DNA from: Verrucomicrobia bacterium ADurb.Bin006
GTDB lineage: Bacteria; Verrucomicrobiota; Verrucomicrobiia; Limisphaerales; J093
Reading direction: 5' to 3'
NCBI GenBank assembly: GCA_002071485.1
Contig: MWFF01000102.1
Coordinates: 1-47,400 of the forward strand
DNA: 47,400 nucleotides
Within the stretch, counting starts at the first letter, position 1. Each line of letters starts with the position of its first letter. The position numbers were made by a program, and so were the translations under genes. This document shows, one piece after another, positions 16,313 through 25,358 of this stretch. A model generated the notes under the pieces. It saw only the letters and a program-made list of their open reading frames with translations, was not told where the DNA came from and made no database searches.

Positions 16313-17323
16313 CCTACCCTTTGCAGGAGCTCTTTGCTGCGGTCTCGCCAAAAACCAGGCCGCGCCATGGATTTGCTCCGTCGACCAGCGTGAGCATCGG
16401 CTCTGCGCCGCATGAGCACGGTGCCATGAACAACCTCGGGATGATGGCGATTGCGACCGGCCGTCCGATCCAGGTGAAGTCGCACCGCTGGGGACATGTC
16501 CTGGACAAAGCACGCATGCTTTTCTTCAGTCCATTGCGATCGGCGTGTCGATGCAGCATTGAACGGGCGCGGGTTCGAGCGGGCCCTTGGGGCGACAGGA
16601 GCGGAGGATGCAGCCCTGGTGGTTTTGATGTCGGACCCAAATCGTCGCCCTATTCCAGGGACATCTTCCGGAATTTGCCGAGCTGGCCGACCGCCGCTAT
16701 ACTGAAGCAGGCGTTTTGTTAATGATCGGGATGAGCGAAGCTCTGGGACTGCGTTGGACCAGGCGCACCGGCCAGGTGGCTAGGGGTGCGTTGAGGATGT
16801 GAGTCGCACTGTGCATGATGTTCCATATCGTGCATACCCCGATCCATCTTCACATCCAGCCGCACTGCGAGGACTGGCAGGCAGGGCATGGCGTGGGACT
16901 TCCGCACAACGCCGACTGCATCGTTGACGAGACGCTTCATGGGGATGACCTCCACGACCGGCATCCAGCCGCCCAGCACAAGTTCAAGATGACACAACCG
17001 GCGCGGGCCATGGTTGTCGAGATGGTGTCTGTGCAGGCGGTGGCGCGGGTCAGTCGGACCAGGGCTTTTCGCAGCCGGAGTTCTTCGATTTCTCGGAGTT
17101 CTCGCCGCCCGAACTCGTTCGCACCCGGCTGTTCATCTTCCGCGCGGCGTTTCCTGTCCGCGCGCCTTCTCTTCTGTCCTGACAGTCCCTCCTGGACAGG
17201 CTTTGGCGTCATGTGAGGTCTGGTGCGCCTGACGATTCACTTCCCGTATGAACTGCCGCGTTATGCGTTTCCGCGGCCACTCTGTTGGGTCACTCATTCG
17301 AGTGCGCAGAGAGCATTTTCAAA
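16313..17323. other. About 1 kb without a recognisable gene, upstream of the czc operon
   Basis: Several frames of 90-133 codons are open on both strands but none resembles a known family. The most protein-like pieces are a minus-strand stretch around 16800-16980 (MKRLVNDAVGVVRKS, LPVLAVRLDVKMDRG) and a plus-strand stretch around 17070-17170 (SQPEFFDFSEFSPPELVRTR). They may be scraps of decayed genes. The last ~100 bp must hold the start signals of czcB. No metal-regulator gene was recognised. Confidence 0.45.
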
Positions 17324-18946
17324 ATGAAGATAAATTGGATACAGCAGTGCGCCAGCCTTGTCGTGGCGGGCGCGATTCTCGGCGCGGTTGGCGGGTGTTC
17401 GCGCCATGAGCACGCGGCTGAGACAGGAGAACATACCGGCCATGATCACGGTGAAAACCGCGAAGCGAAGACAGCGCAAATCACCGTGTTTGGCGAGAGC
17501 CACGAAATCTTTGTCGAGCATCCTCTGGTGGTGGCGGGCACGCCTGCCAGGTTTGTGACGCATGTGACCGACTTGAAGACGCTCGAGCCACGGCGCGAGG
17601 GGGCGGTGCGGTTCCAACTGCGGCTTGGCCAGGAGGCCCACATTGAGCTCGTGGAAAAGACGCCCACGCGCGCGGGCATCTACGAGGCCATGCTGACTTT
17701 CCCCAAACCCGGTGACTGGAACGTGGCGCTGGTCGTGCCCGGCGACAAGGGCGAGAAAACGATCGGGTTTCCGCCAGTGAAAGTTTTCGCCGACGCTCAG
17801 GCGGTGGAGCATGCCGAGACGCCGGAACCGCCGGAGGGCATCAGATTTCTGAAGGAACAGCAATGGCGCGTGCGGGCTGGAACCGAGATCGTTGGCTCGC
17901 GCAAGCTGGTGGAACAGTTGCGGCTGCCCGCGAATGTGGCGGCGCGTCCTGGTGCGTTGGCGCAAGTGACAACGCCGCTTGCAGGCCGCCTGCTTCTGCC
18001 GCCGGGCAAACCCATGCCGCTCATCGGGGACGAGGTCGAAGCAGGGCAGGTATTGGCGTTGATTCAACCCTCGCTCTCGGAAGCCGGGGCACGACTTGTG
18101 GAAGCGGAAGGCGAAATGGTGCGAGCCAGGCTTGCCCTGGAACAGGCGGACGCCGCCTTCAAGCGAATCCAGACGCTGGCGAAAGTGGAAGCGAAGTCCG
18201 TGCGCGAATTGGAAGAAGTCGAGTTTGCGCTCAAGACGGCGCAAGCCAGGTATGACGTCGCGTTGGCACTGCAAAGCACCTATCGTCAAGTCAGCACGAA
18301 TCTCAGCGCGCACAGCGGCGCAATGGCACAGCCGGTGGTTGAACTGCGATCACCGATCACAGGGACGATCACGGCCCAGTCGGGCGCGGCGGTGGGAGAA
18401 TACATCACCACCGATAAAGCAGTGTTCACGGTGCTGGATGCCGCGACCGTATTCATCGAGGCCAGGGTGCCTGAGATCAGCGTTGGGCGGCTGGCCGCCA
18501 CCAAGGGAGCCTCCTATGAGTTGCCTGACCGCACGGGCCAGTTCACGGCCATCACCGGCGACGGCCTGGGCCGCCTGGTCTTCCTGGGCATTCAAGTGGA
18601 CCCGGCGACGCGGACGGTGCCGCTGGTTTACGAGGTGCGCAATACGAGCCAGCGCCTGCGAGTAGGCCAGTCGGTGATTTTGTATGTGGAAACGGATCGT
18701 GCCGAAAGCGCGCTGGCGATTCCGAACGAGGCCATTGTCGAGGAAGGAGGGCGTCCGATCGCGTTTGTGCAGGTGGGCGGAGAGACATTCCAGAAGCGCG
18801 ACCTGACGTTGGGCATCCGGGATGGAAACTGGGTTCAAATCCTCTCAGGTATTCGGGAAGGCGAACGAGTGGTCACCCAGGGAGCCTACGCAGTGCGGCT
18901 CGCATCGGTTTCGAGCGCGATTCCTTCGCACGGCCACGCGCATTGA
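17324..18946 (+). CDS. czcB: CzcB-type periplasmic adaptor lipoprotein of a metal efflux RND pump
   Basis: 540 residues. The N-terminus has a lipoprotein signal with lipobox GAVGGC (Cys26), then a His-rich run (HEHAAETGEHTGHDHG) likely to bind metal. Residues about 45-165 form an extra beta domain (ITVFGESHEIFVEHPLVVAG) often found in CzcB-like adaptors. The membrane-fusion part follows: lipoyl half-motifs (PLAGRLLLPPGKPMPLIGDE; ELRSPITGTITAQSGAAVGE), a helical hairpin around 265-330, and a beta barrel (LAIPNEAIVEEGGRPIAFVQ). The C-terminus ends in HGHAH. It links the inner pump CzcA to the outer channel CzcC. ATG 17324 gives the signal sequence. First gene of a tight three-gene operon. Confidence 0.92.
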   Translation: MKINWIQQCASLVVAGAILGAVGGCSRHEHAAETGEHTGHDHGENREAKTAQITVFGESHEIFVEHPLVVAGTPARFVTHVTDLKTLEPRREGAVRFQLRLGQEAHIELVEKTPTRAGIYEAMLTFPKPGDWNVALVVPGDKGEKTIGFPPVKVFADAQAVEHAETPEPPEGIRFLKEQQWRVRAGTEIVGSRKLVEQLRLPANVAARPGALAQVTTPLAGRLLLPPGKPMPLIGDEVEAGQVLALIQPSLSEAGARLVEAEGEMVRARLALEQADAAFKRIQTLAKVEAKSVRELEEVEFALKTAQARYDVALALQSTYRQVSTNLSAHSGAMAQPVVELRSPITGTITAQSGAAVGEYITTDKAVFTVLDAATVFIEARVPEISVGRLAATKGASYELPDRTGQFTAITGDGLGRLVFLGIQVDPATRTVPLVYEVRNTSQRLRVGQSVILYVETDRAESALAIPNEAIVEEGGRPIAFVQVGGETFQKRDLTLGIRDGNWVQILSGIREGERVVTQGAYAVRLASVSSAIPSHGHAH

Positions 18947-18953
18947 GGAGCCT

Positions 18954-21900
18954 ATGACCGACCGACTTATTCAATTTGCGCTGCGCAACCGGGAGCTGGT
19001 GCTGGTAGCGGCTGCGTTGATGCTGGTTCTGGGCACGCACACGGCGTTGCGGATGCAGGTGGACGTGTTCCCGGACCTGACGGCGCCGACGGTGGCGGTC
19101 ATTACCGAGGCGCACGGCATGGCCCCGCTGGAAGTGGAGAGCCAGGTTACTCTGCCCCTGGAATCGGCCGTCAACGGCGCGCCCGGTGTGCGGCGGGTGC
19201 GCTCCTCGACATCGGTAGGCGTTTCGGTCATCTGGGCCGAGTTCGATTGGGGCACGGACCCGTATCGCGCGCGGCAAATCATCGGCGAAAAGATTCAGGC
19301 GGTGGTGGCCACGCTGCCGCCGGAGGTGGAGCCGCCGATGCTCATGCCGGAAACGTCCATCATGGGTGAAGTCATGTTCCTGGCGCTGACTTCCGACCGG
19401 CAGTCGCCCACCGAAATGCATACTTGGGCGGACACCGTTCTGCGGCGGCGGGTGCTGGCGGTGCCCGGCATCGCCAAGGTGACGCCCACCGGCGGCGGCG
19501 AAAAACAGTTTCAGGTGGTGCTTTCTCCGACGCGGATGAGCGCCCAGGCCGTGTCCATGAATGAGGTGGTGGAGGCGCTGCGCGACTCGAACGAGAATAT
19601 CTCCGCCGGGTTCATCAACGAGCGGGGCTCGGAGTACCTGGTAACGGGCGTGGGCCGGTTCCGCTCGCTGGCGGACATTGGCGAGACCGTGGTCAGCCTG
19701 CGCGACGGCGTGCCGGTGCGCATCGCTGACCTGGGTGACGTGCGGGTGGGCGAGTCGCCGCGTCGAGGCGAAGCGTGCGCGAACGGACAACCTGCCGTGC
19801 TGCTTGGGCTGTCGAAGCAGCCGGGGGTAAACACGCTGACTCTGACCCGCGAGTTGGACAAGGCGTTAGACGATTTGGAGAAGAAGATGCCCGAAGGAAT
19901 GAAACTCAACCGGCATATCTTCCGGCAGGCGACCTTCATTGAAGTCGCGATCCACAACGTGAAGAAGGCGTTGATCGAGGGCATCGTGCTGGTCGTCGTG
20001 ATCGTGACGTTGTTCCTGGCAAACCTCCGGGCGTCGTTCATCACGGTACTGGCCATCCCGCTCTCGCTGGTGGCCGCCGTGCTCGCTCTGCGGGCGCTGG
20101 GACAGACGGTGAACACCATGACGCTGGGCGGCATGGCCATCGCCATCGGAGCGCTGGTGGATGATGCGGTGATTGACGTGGAAAACGTGTTCCGGCGACT
20201 TCGCGAAAACAGGCTGCTGCCCGAAGCGCAACGCAAACCCTCGCTGGCAGTTGTGCTCGCTGCCAGCGTGGAAATCCGGCGCTCGATCGTGTTTGCCACG
20301 CTTATCATCGCGCTGGTGTTCACACCGATCTTTTTCCTGTCGGGTGTCGAGGGCCGGTTGCTCAAGCCGCTGGGCGAGGCCTATCTGGTGGCTTTGCTGG
20401 CGTCGCTGGTGGTGGCGGTGACCGTCACGCCCGCCCTCTGTTCGCTGCTGCTGCCGAACAGCAAGGCGGTGCAGCGCGGCGCCGAGCCGCGACTGGTCCA
20501 TTGGCTCAAGGAACATTACGGGCGGTTGCTCGGGCCGGCCTTGAATCATCCGTGGCGCGTGGCGATACCCGCTCTCGGCTTGTTCCTTCTAGCGATTGGC
20601 TCGACACCGTTCATGGGGCGCTCGTTTCTCCCGGAGTTCAACGAAGGATCGCTCACGTTGACCACCACGACGCTGCCAGGGACGGCATTGCCCGAGTCGC
20701 AGAAATTGGCCAATCTGGTGGACGAGGCGTTGCTGCGGCATCCGGAGGTCGTGAACGTTGGCCGGCGCACAGGTCGCGCAGAATTGGACGAGCATTCGTT
20801 GGGCGTGGAAACCTCGGAAATCGAGGTGTCTCTGCAAATGAAGAACCGCAGCAAGGAGGAGTTCCTCGCGGCCCTGCGAGAGGACCTGGCCGGCATTCCT
20901 GGCCTGACCGTCAACATCGGCCAACCGATCTCTCATAGAATTGACCACATGCTGTCGGGCACCCGGTCCAGCATTGCCGTGAAGCTCTTTGGCCCGGACC
21001 TTTACAAACTGCGGACCCTGGGTGAACAGGTGCGTCAGGCAATGAGCAAGGTGCCTGGCGTGGTGGACTTGAGCCTCGAACCACAGGTGGACGTCCCGGT
21101 GTTGCGCGTGCAGTTCGACCGGCAGGCGCTGTCGCGACACGGCTTGCACGTGCGCGAGGTGGACAGCGCGCTGCAGGCGGCGATCCAGGGACTGCACGTG
21201 AGCACCATCCTGGAGGGACAGAACGCCTTCAGTCTGGTGGTTCGCCTCGCCGATCCGCCTCTTCCGGCGTCGGGGCCAATCACGCCGCCCTGGAACACGG
21301 AGACGCTAGGCGACCTGCTCATTGACACCCCGAGCGGAGCGAAAGTGCCGTTGGCCGCGCTCGCCCAGATAATCAAAGACACCGGTCCGAACACCATCAG
21401 TCGCGAGCAGGTGGAACGGAAGATCGTTGCTTCGGCCAACGTGGCAGGACGCGATGTCACATCCGTCGTGCGGGACATTCAGCAATGGGTGAATCCCCTG
21501 GTCGAGGCACAGTCGGGTTGCCGCGTGGACTACGGCGGACAGTTTGAGAGCGCCGCGGAAGCCAGCCGCATCCTTTTGCTGCTGGGGATCGCTGTTGTGA
21601 TAGGCATCGGATTCCTGCTGCATCTCGCGTTTGGTTCGAGGCGCGACGCCGCGCTGGTGATGCTGAACCTGCCGCTGGCACTGATCGGCGGCGTGGCGGG
21701 CGTATTCGTCGGAGGCGGCGTGTTGAGCGTGGCTTCGCTGATCGGTTTCATCACGGTGTTCGGCATCGCCACGCGCAACGGCATCATGCTCGTCTCGCAC
21801 ATCCGGCACTTGCAGGAGGAGGAGGGCATTGCGGATTTGCGCGAGGCGATCTATCGGGGGGCGATGGAGCGGTTGGCGCCGATTCTGATGACGGCCCTGG

Positions 21901-22073
21901 CAGCCGGATTGGCGCTGATCCCACTGGCTTTGTCCGGCGGCACGCCGGGCAACGAGATTCAAACTCCCATGGCCATTGTCATCCTGTTTGGCCTGCTGAC
22001 ATCGATGCTGTTGAACATGATTGTCGTACCGGCGCTTTACCTGCGGTTTGGACGGCGGGTGGAACTGAAATGA
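18954..22073 (+). CDS. czcA: CzcA-type heavy-metal efflux RND pump
   Basis: 1039 residues of the heavy-metal efflux (HME) RND family. TM1 is followed by MQVDVFPDLTAPTVAVITEA, typical of the family. The TM4 segment reads GGMAIAIGALVDDAVIDVEN (about residue 393 on), with acidic residues used in the proton relay. The last TM region includes GFITVFGIATRNGIMLVSHI and IPLALSGGTPGNEIQTPMAI. Two large periplasmic loops are present, and 12 helices are expected. The pump exports divalent or monovalent metals by proton antiport; the TM4 signature does not settle the metal. The start has a good GAGGAG ribosome site 5 bp upstream and lies 7 bp after czcB. The stop overlaps czcC (ATGA). Confidence 0.94.
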   Translation: MTDRLIQFALRNRELVLVAAALMLVLGTHTALRMQVDVFPDLTAPTVAVITEAHGMAPLEVESQVTLPLESAVNGAPGVRRVRSSTSVGVSVIWAEFDWGTDPYRARQIIGEKIQAVVATLPPEVEPPMLMPETSIMGEVMFLALTSDRQSPTEMHTWADTVLRRRVLAVPGIAKVTPTGGGEKQFQVVLSPTRMSAQAVSMNEVVEALRDSNENISAGFINERGSEYLVTGVGRFRSLADIGETVVSLRDGVPVRIADLGDVRVGESPRRGEACANGQPAVLLGLSKQPGVNTLTLTRELDKALDDLEKKMPEGMKLNRHIFRQATFIEVAIHNVKKALIEGIVLVVVIVTLFLANLRASFITVLAIPLSLVAAVLALRALGQTVNTMTLGGMAIAIGALVDDAVIDVENVFRRLRENRLLPEAQRKPSLAVVLAASVEIRRSIVFATLIIALVFTPIFFLSGVEGRLLKPLGEAYLVALLASLVVAVTVTPALCSLLLPNSKAVQRGAEPRLVHWLKEHYGRLLGPALNHPWRVAIPALGLFLLAIGSTPFMGRSFLPEFNEGSLTLTTTTLPGTALPESQKLANLVDEALLRHPEVVNVGRRTGRAELDEHSLGVETSEIEVSLQMKNRSKEEFLAALREDLAGIPGLTVNIGQPISHRIDHMLSGTRSSIAVKLFGPDLYKLRTLGEQVRQAMSKVPGVVDLSLEPQVDVPVLRVQFDRQALSRHGLHVREVDSALQAAIQGLHVSTILEGQNAFSLVVRLADPPLPASGPITPPWNTETLGDLLIDTPSGAKVPLAALAQIIKDTGPNTISREQVERKIVASANVAGRDVTSVVRDIQQWVNPLVEAQSGCRVDYGGQFESAAEASRILLLLGIAVVIGIGFLLHLAFGSRRDAALVMLNLPLALIGGVAGVFVGGGVLSVASLIGFITVFGIATRNGIMLVSHIRHLQEEEGIADLREAIYRGAMERLAPILMTALAAGLALIPLALSGGTPGNEIQTPMAIVILFGLLTSMLLNMIVVPALYLRFGRRVELK

Positions 22074-23332
22074 ATGAGGTGTTTATGAACAAGCAACTCG
22101 CTGTTGTGTTTGTGGTGCTTGCGTTGGGATGTTTCACCGCTCTGATGGCGGCGGATGCAACAACGAGAACCGCGAAAACCGTCGAGAACCTGACGCTCGA
22201 ACAGGCGCTCGAGATGGCGGAAGACCTCCAGCCGCAGATCGCCGAGGCCAAAGCCATGATCGAGGCCGCCGAAGGGCGGGCCAGACAGGCGGGCACGTTT
22301 CCCAATCCTGAAGTCATCGTCGGCGCACAACAACTCCCACTCAACGGCAACCAGCCAAACGAGAGGGAATATGTGGCCGGCGTGGGACAATCCGTTCCGC
22401 TCAGCGGACGACTCGGCAAAGCACGCGAGGCGGAACTCCTGGACCGCGAGGTTCGGGCGCGAGGCCTGGAAGTGAAGCGGCGGGAGATTCGGAAGCGCGT
22501 TCACAACGCCTTCGCGACCGCGCTCTATCAGGAAAAGGCGTATCGGACGCAAAGCGATATTCAGCACAATGCCGAAAAGGCGGTGGCCGCCACCCAAGCA
22601 CGCGTCGAGGCGGGTGATGCGTTGAAAGACGACCTGGCGCGGGTGGAGATGGAACTTGCCCGGGCCAAGATCGAATTGCAGCGCACCGAGTCGTTGCGCG
22701 CGCAGGCGTTGGTCGCACTGATAGCAGCCATCGGCGATGCCACGCTGACCGTGAAGTCACTCTCGGGCACGCTGGATGCGGCCTTCGAGATTCCGACACT
22801 GGAAAGCCTGATCGCGACTTTGATGGCTCAGCCTGAGACGGCATTGACCGATGCGGAGCTTCGCGCGCGCGCCGCGCGGGTGGACGTGGCGAAGTCGGAG
22901 CGGATTCCAGACATAAAGGTGGAGTTGCTCTACCATCGCCTGGAGGCGAGCAGCGCCAATACGTTTGACGTCGGACTGAGCATCCCGCTGCCGCTGTTCA
23001 ATCGCAACCAGGGGAAACTGCGCGAAGCGCGAGCCGAACAGGCGGCAGCCGAAGCACGGGCCAGGACGACGCAGAACGAACTGAGCGCTCGCCTCCGCGA
23101 GTCCTATCTGCAACTGACGTCCGCCCTGGCCAGCAGTCGGACGTTGAAAACGGAAATCCTGGGAAAGGCAGACACGGTGCTGAAGACAGCGGAAGCCCGC
23201 TATGCGGCAGGCGACATCAGCCTCACGGAACTTCTGCCCGTGCGCCGGGATTGGGCGACGGTGCAATTGAGCTACCTGGAGTCGCTGCGAGACGTAATGC
23301 AGGCGTGGGCCGAAGTGAAGAGTTTTCAATGA
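22070..23332 (+). CDS. czcC: CzcC-type outer-membrane efflux channel (TolC family)
   Basis: 420 residues with an export signal (MNKQLAVVFVVLALGCFTAL, from the inner Met at 22085; ATG 22070 is translationally coupled to czcA). Two outer-membrane-efflux repeats follow, each with long helices: LTLEQALEMAEDLQPQIAEA, FPNPEVIVGAQQLPLNGNQP, then ADAELRARAARV-type helices and IPLPLFNRNQGKLREARAEQ, and SYLESLRDVMQAWAEVKSF at the end. It forms the trimeric outer-membrane tunnel for CzcBA. Placement last in the operon (B-A-C order) is common in Bacteroidota and Verrucomicrobiota. No terminator with a strong T-run is seen directly after it. Confidence 0.9.
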   Translation: MNEVFMNKQLAVVFVVLALGCFTALMAADATTRTAKTVENLTLEQALEMAEDLQPQIAEAKAMIEAAEGRARQAGTFPNPEVIVGAQQLPLNGNQPNEREYVAGVGQSVPLSGRLGKAREAELLDREVRARGLEVKRREIRKRVHNAFATALYQEKAYRTQSDIQHNAEKAVAATQARVEAGDALKDDLARVEMELARAKIELQRTESLRAQALVALIAAIGDATLTVKSLSGTLDAAFEIPTLESLIATLMAQPETALTDAELRARAARVDVAKSERIPDIKVELLYHRLEASSANTFDVGLSIPLPLFNRNQGKLREARAEQAAAEARARTTQNELSARLRESYLQLTSALASSRTLKTEILGKADTVLKTAEARYAAGDISLTELLPVRRDWATVQLSYLESLRDVMQAWAEVKSFQ

Positions 23333-23442
23333 GGTGCCATCTGAGCGCGACTTCAGGACGTTGAGGTCTTCTCGGGTGCAATGAGTGACTTTTTTCGTCG
23401 TCGAAAGCCGCTCATCGTCTACGTTCTCCTTGCTGATACGGT

Positions 23443-23712
23443 ATGCACCATACCGATCCACCCCGCTAGCAGCACTCGCACGATAACACCATTGACACCT
23501 CGACAGCCGAGCGGCGCACTCGCATCGTGATCGCCATCACCGCGACGATGATGGTGATCGAGATTGCCGCCGGCGTCATGTTCGGCTCGATGGCGATGCT
23601 GGCCGACCGTTGGCGCATGAGCATGCGCGTGGCCGCGTTTCTCATCACCGCCCTGGCCTATCACTGTAGCCGGCGCCACGCGAGCGACCCGCGCTGCAGT
23701 TTCGGCACGGAA
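23443..23712 (+). pseudogene. DmeF-like cation diffusion facilitator, stop codon and truncation
   Basis: ATG 23443 starts MHHTDPPR, then TAG (23467-23469), then in the same frame QHSHDNTIDTSTAERRTRIV, ATMMVIEIAAGVMFGSMAML, ADRWRMSMRVAAFLITALAY and RRHASDPRCSFGTE. This is the N-terminus of the DmeF type of metal efflux CDF proteins: His-rich start, TM1, GSMALLADGWHM-type motif (here with Arg for Gly), TM2, and RRHASDPRFSFGT. Homology stops near 23712. About 90 of ~320 residues remain. Its position directly after czcBAC suggests a former combined metal-resistance locus. Confidence 0.8.
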
Positions 23713-23762
23713 CAGTATGATGCTCTTGATGTGCCTTGCACCGTCTGCTATTGAGGCTTCGG

Positions 23763-24932
23763 ATGAACTGTTTTGCGTCTCTCCCTGCTTCTCGCCCGCC
23801 CCGTTTCGGGTGGCGTGCCTCCGCGAGGTCGTGGCGGCCTCGGACCAAGGCGACGGCCTGGCTGGTAATCGCACTTGCTGCCATCGCATGTGGGCCCGAA
23901 GTGGCGGCGGGCGACGCGCCCGCGGAGCGCCAGCGCATCGCGTTCCCGGATGAACGGCTGGCGGTGCATGGCCTGCCGTGGTTCGCCGAGGACACGCCCG
24001 CCTTGCGCCGTATGCCGATGCGTCTCGAAGGCCGGTTGCGCCCGGCGGTATGGGACCTAGCCCAGCACACGAGCGGTGGGCGCATCCGGTTTCGGACCGA
24101 TTCGACCACCGTCGGACTGGTTGCCGAGAATCCGGGGTTCTCGAACATGCATCACATGGCCAGCGTGGGTGAGAACGGCTTCGACCTGTATGTCGAGGGC
24201 GATTACATCGGCAGCGCTTGGCCTGATGCCCGGGGCAAGATCACGAAGGAATGGCGGATCGGGACGGACTCGAAGCCGCGCGATGTGACCCTTTACCTGC
24301 CGCTTTACAAACCGGTGAAGGTGATCGAAGTCAGCTTGGACGCGAAGGCCTCATGCACCGCGGCGACCCCTTATGCGATACGGCGCCCGGTGGTGTATTA
24401 TGGTTCGAGCATCACGCAGGGCGGTTGCGCCTCGAATCCCGGAGGATCGTGTCAGGCCCTGCTCGAACGCTGGCTCGACGCGGATTTCGTCAATCTAGGT
24501 TTCAGCGGGAATGGATTGGGAGATCCGCCGGTGGCGGAGGCCATTGCCGAACTCGAACCGTCGTGCGTGGTTTTGGACTTCTGGGCCAACCCCGGCCCTG
24601 AACAATACGCCGCTGCGCTGCCGGTCTTTGTGGACATCCTCCGCCAGAAGTTGCCGCGCGTGCCCATCCTGGTGACCGGCCCGTTCTACTTCGCCGCGGA
24701 GACGGCGGGCGGCGGTGTCGCGTCCACACAAGCCGCCAAGCGGCGGATCGCCAAGGAGTTTGTCCGCGCGCGGCGGAAGGCGGGCGACCGGGGGATCGTG
24801 TTCGTGGATGGTCTCGAGATGCTCGATCGGAGCCAGGCGATCGGGCTTGTGGACGGGGTGCACTGCAACTCGCTCGGATTCTACTTCAACGCCCGGGGGC
24901 TCGATCCGTACCTGCGGAAGGCGCTGCGTTAA
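23763..24932 (+). CDS. Secreted SGNH/GDSL-type hydrolase
   Basis: 389 residues. After a basic N-terminus there is an export helix (ATAWLVIALAAIACGPEVAA, about residues 29-48). Residues 55-195 form an all-beta domain seen in GxDLY-type esterases (GRIRFRTDSTTVGLVAENPG, GFDLYVEG). Residues about 205-389 are the SGNH domain with block I YYGSSITQGGCASNPG (nucleophile Ser), block II NLGFSGNGLGD, block III LDFWANPGPEQ and block V DGVHCNSLGF with the Asp-x-x-His pair. Such enzymes remove acyl groups from carbohydrates. ATG 23763 is used; ATG 23736 is also in frame. The TAA shares the TTAA sequence at 24929-24932 with the stop of the convergent rhaM. Confidence 0.85.
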   Translation: MNCFASLPASRPPRFGWRASARSWRPRTKATAWLVIALAAIACGPEVAAGDAPAERQRIAFPDERLAVHGLPWFAEDTPALRRMPMRLEGRLRPAVWDLAQHTSGGRIRFRTDSTTVGLVAENPGFSNMHHMASVGENGFDLYVEGDYIGSAWPDARGKITKEWRIGTDSKPRDVTLYLPLYKPVKVIEVSLDAKASCTAATPYAIRRPVVYYGSSITQGGCASNPGGSCQALLERWLDADFVNLGFSGNGLGDPPVAEAIAELEPSCVVLDFWANPGPEQYAAALPVFVDILRQKLPRVPILVTGPFYFAAETAGGGVASTQAAKRRIAKEFVRARRKAGDRGIVFVDGLEMLDRSQAIGLVDGVHCNSLGFYFNARGLDPYLRKALR

Positions 24933-25267
24933 TCCGTGTGAAAGACCTCCTCCATCGCTGACCACCATTCGCCGGGGGCGCGATCGGCAAGCGGTTTCTG
25001 GCATGGCTCGCAAAACGACCACCATCGCCGGGTTGTCGGGTCCGCTGCCATCTTCGCCATGTCCGCCGCGAAATCGTCGCCCGTGTACTCGAAATAGCTG
25101 AACAGGTAGGGCTGTCCGTCGTCGAGTCGCCGCAGGTAGATCGAGTAGTTGCGGATGTGGCAATCCGCGATCATCCTGAGCACGTCGGGCCAGACGGCGG
25201 CGTGCAGCTTCTTATATTCGTCGACTTTGTCGGGTCTGAGTCCCAGCACCATGCCATAGCGTTTCAT
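24929..25267 (-). CDS. rhaM: L-rhamnose mutarotase
   Basis: 112 residues, the usual length for RhaM. It interconverts alpha and beta anomers of L-rhamnose. Visible family features are KRYGMVLGLRPDKVDEYKKL followed by HAAVWPDVLRMIADC with the catalytic His, NYSIYLRRLDDGQPYLFSYF with conserved Tyr residues, and the Trp-Trp pair in TRRWWSFCEPCQKPLADRAP. ATG 25267 is preceded by AAGGAG at good spacing, which decides this start over upstream in-frame codons. No rhamnose isomerase, kinase or aldolase is nearby; the upstream neighbour on the same strand is a UbiD-family gene. Related mutarotases for other 6-deoxy sugars cannot be excluded. Confidence 0.9.
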   Translation of the reverse strand: MKRYGMVLGLRPDKVDEYKKLHAAVWPDVLRMIADCHIRNYSIYLRRLDDGQPYLFSYFEYTGDDFAADMAKMAADPTTRRWWSFCEPCQKPLADRAPGEWWSAMEEVFHTD

Positions 25268-25358
25268 TGGATTCTCCTTCGCGCGAAGCCACGTGCCCCG
25301 CATCGCCCTTGCCGGCAGTCCGGCCAGGGCTGAATTGGCTGCCCCGGCGGCCCGGAGT

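Noticed and set aside
16815..17216. His-rich 133-codon plus-strand frame upstream of czcB as a metal-binding gene
   Set aside because: The His-rich half is followed by Ser/Arg runs typical of off-frame GC-rich DNA, no family match was recognised, and a competing minus-strand frame looks equally protein-like.
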